From assembly GCF_963678635.1 (NCBI RefSeq), contig NC_087070.1:54600617-54664616 (forward strand): a stretch of DNA of 64,000 nt. The letters run 5' to 3'. The notes under the pieces were generated by a model. It saw nothing but the letters and a program-made list of their open reading frames with translations, was not told the DNA's origin and made no database searches. Within the stretch, counting starts at the first letter, position 1. Every line of letters starts with the position of its first letter. Position numbers and translations under genes: made by a program. Source of the DNA: Symsagittifera roscoffensis (Eukaryota > Xenacoelomorpha > Acoela > Convolutidae). Below are positions 63,643 to 64,000 of the stretch, one piece after another.

Positions 63643-64000
63643 CTAAAACACATACAAGCCGTTCGTAAAAGACTGCACAGAGGAATGCCTTTTAATCGGC
63701 CCTGGCTTATGCAAAATTAGCAACTTGAATAACCTGGAAAATAGAGAAGATTTTCCCCATAACACTACTGTTGTTTTGTCACATATCCTTCTGAAACAGC
63801 AAAAAAAATGAAGCCTTGTAACATCAAATATAAATATATCGACACAAGCGATCAGGGATGACTTATTAACTCCTCAATCCTATTTAGCTTTCCTTGCATT
63901 ATGGTTAGGGTAATGGGCCATAGACAATGACAAACATAAGTTGTTCCGATGCGATAGAACTTTTGAATCAAGTAAAAAATTGAAGGGTGGAGGGGTCATG
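63643..64000 (-). other. LNPK: LNPK intron upstream of exon A (partial)
   Basis: No plausible initiator exon is visible; it should lie beyond the window. Confidence 0.6.

Overview
This window comes from an animal nuclear genome, most likely an invertebrate. It is AT-rich and has spliced genes with long, repeat-choked introns. Two genes have clear metazoan orthologues. I cannot name the species from sequence alone.

Two genes lie head-to-tail, both on the minus strand. (1) LNPK (lunapark, the ER three-way-junction protein) occupies about 63.6 to 52.0 kb. Eight exons encode 551 residues up to the stop; only the exon carrying the initiator Met lies beyond the right edge. (2) AGTPBP1/CCP1 (cytosolic carboxypeptidase 1, a tubulin deglutamylase) occupies about 40.2 kb down to the left edge. 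Fourteen coding exons give about 1,057 codons: the armadillo-like N-terminal part, an acidic linker, a Ser-rich linker, the carboxypeptidase N-domain and the start of the peptidase domain. The zinc-site exons lie past position 1. I built both models from splice sites, and every exon junction keeps frame. About 11.5 to 11.8 kb of repeats separates the genes.

Nearly everything else is mobile or repetitive DNA. AGTPBP1 intron 4 (13.5 kb) holds a 6.5-kb LTR-bounded element. It has a TG...CA 5' LTR, a TGG-type primer site, a 4-6 bp target duplication and a very G-poor plus strand with a chain of unrecognised ORFs. I see no reverse transcriptase or integrase motif in it. The same intron holds one of two near-identical decayed hAT copies; the other is in intron 5. 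Other elements are a CCCGGGTTGACC-ended element with subterminal arrays (intron 5), a small TA-flanked mariner-like MITE (intron 7), a long-TIR TA-flanked MITE beside a foldback (intron 11), a four-unit 314-bp satellite (intron 2), and a jockey-like LINE remnant plus a 297-bp palindrome in the intergenic region.

Throughout the window there are copies of a dispersed element ('R1') with a CCAACTG-A-CAGTTGG hairpin and an AAGAGTAATGAACG inverted repeat. There are also at least 14 tRNA-derived SINE-like segments with reverse-orientation A and B boxes, and larger composites (R2, R3) that contain them. The two genes share no pathway: one remodels tubulin tails, the other shapes the ER network. Their adjacency may be chance or old linkage.
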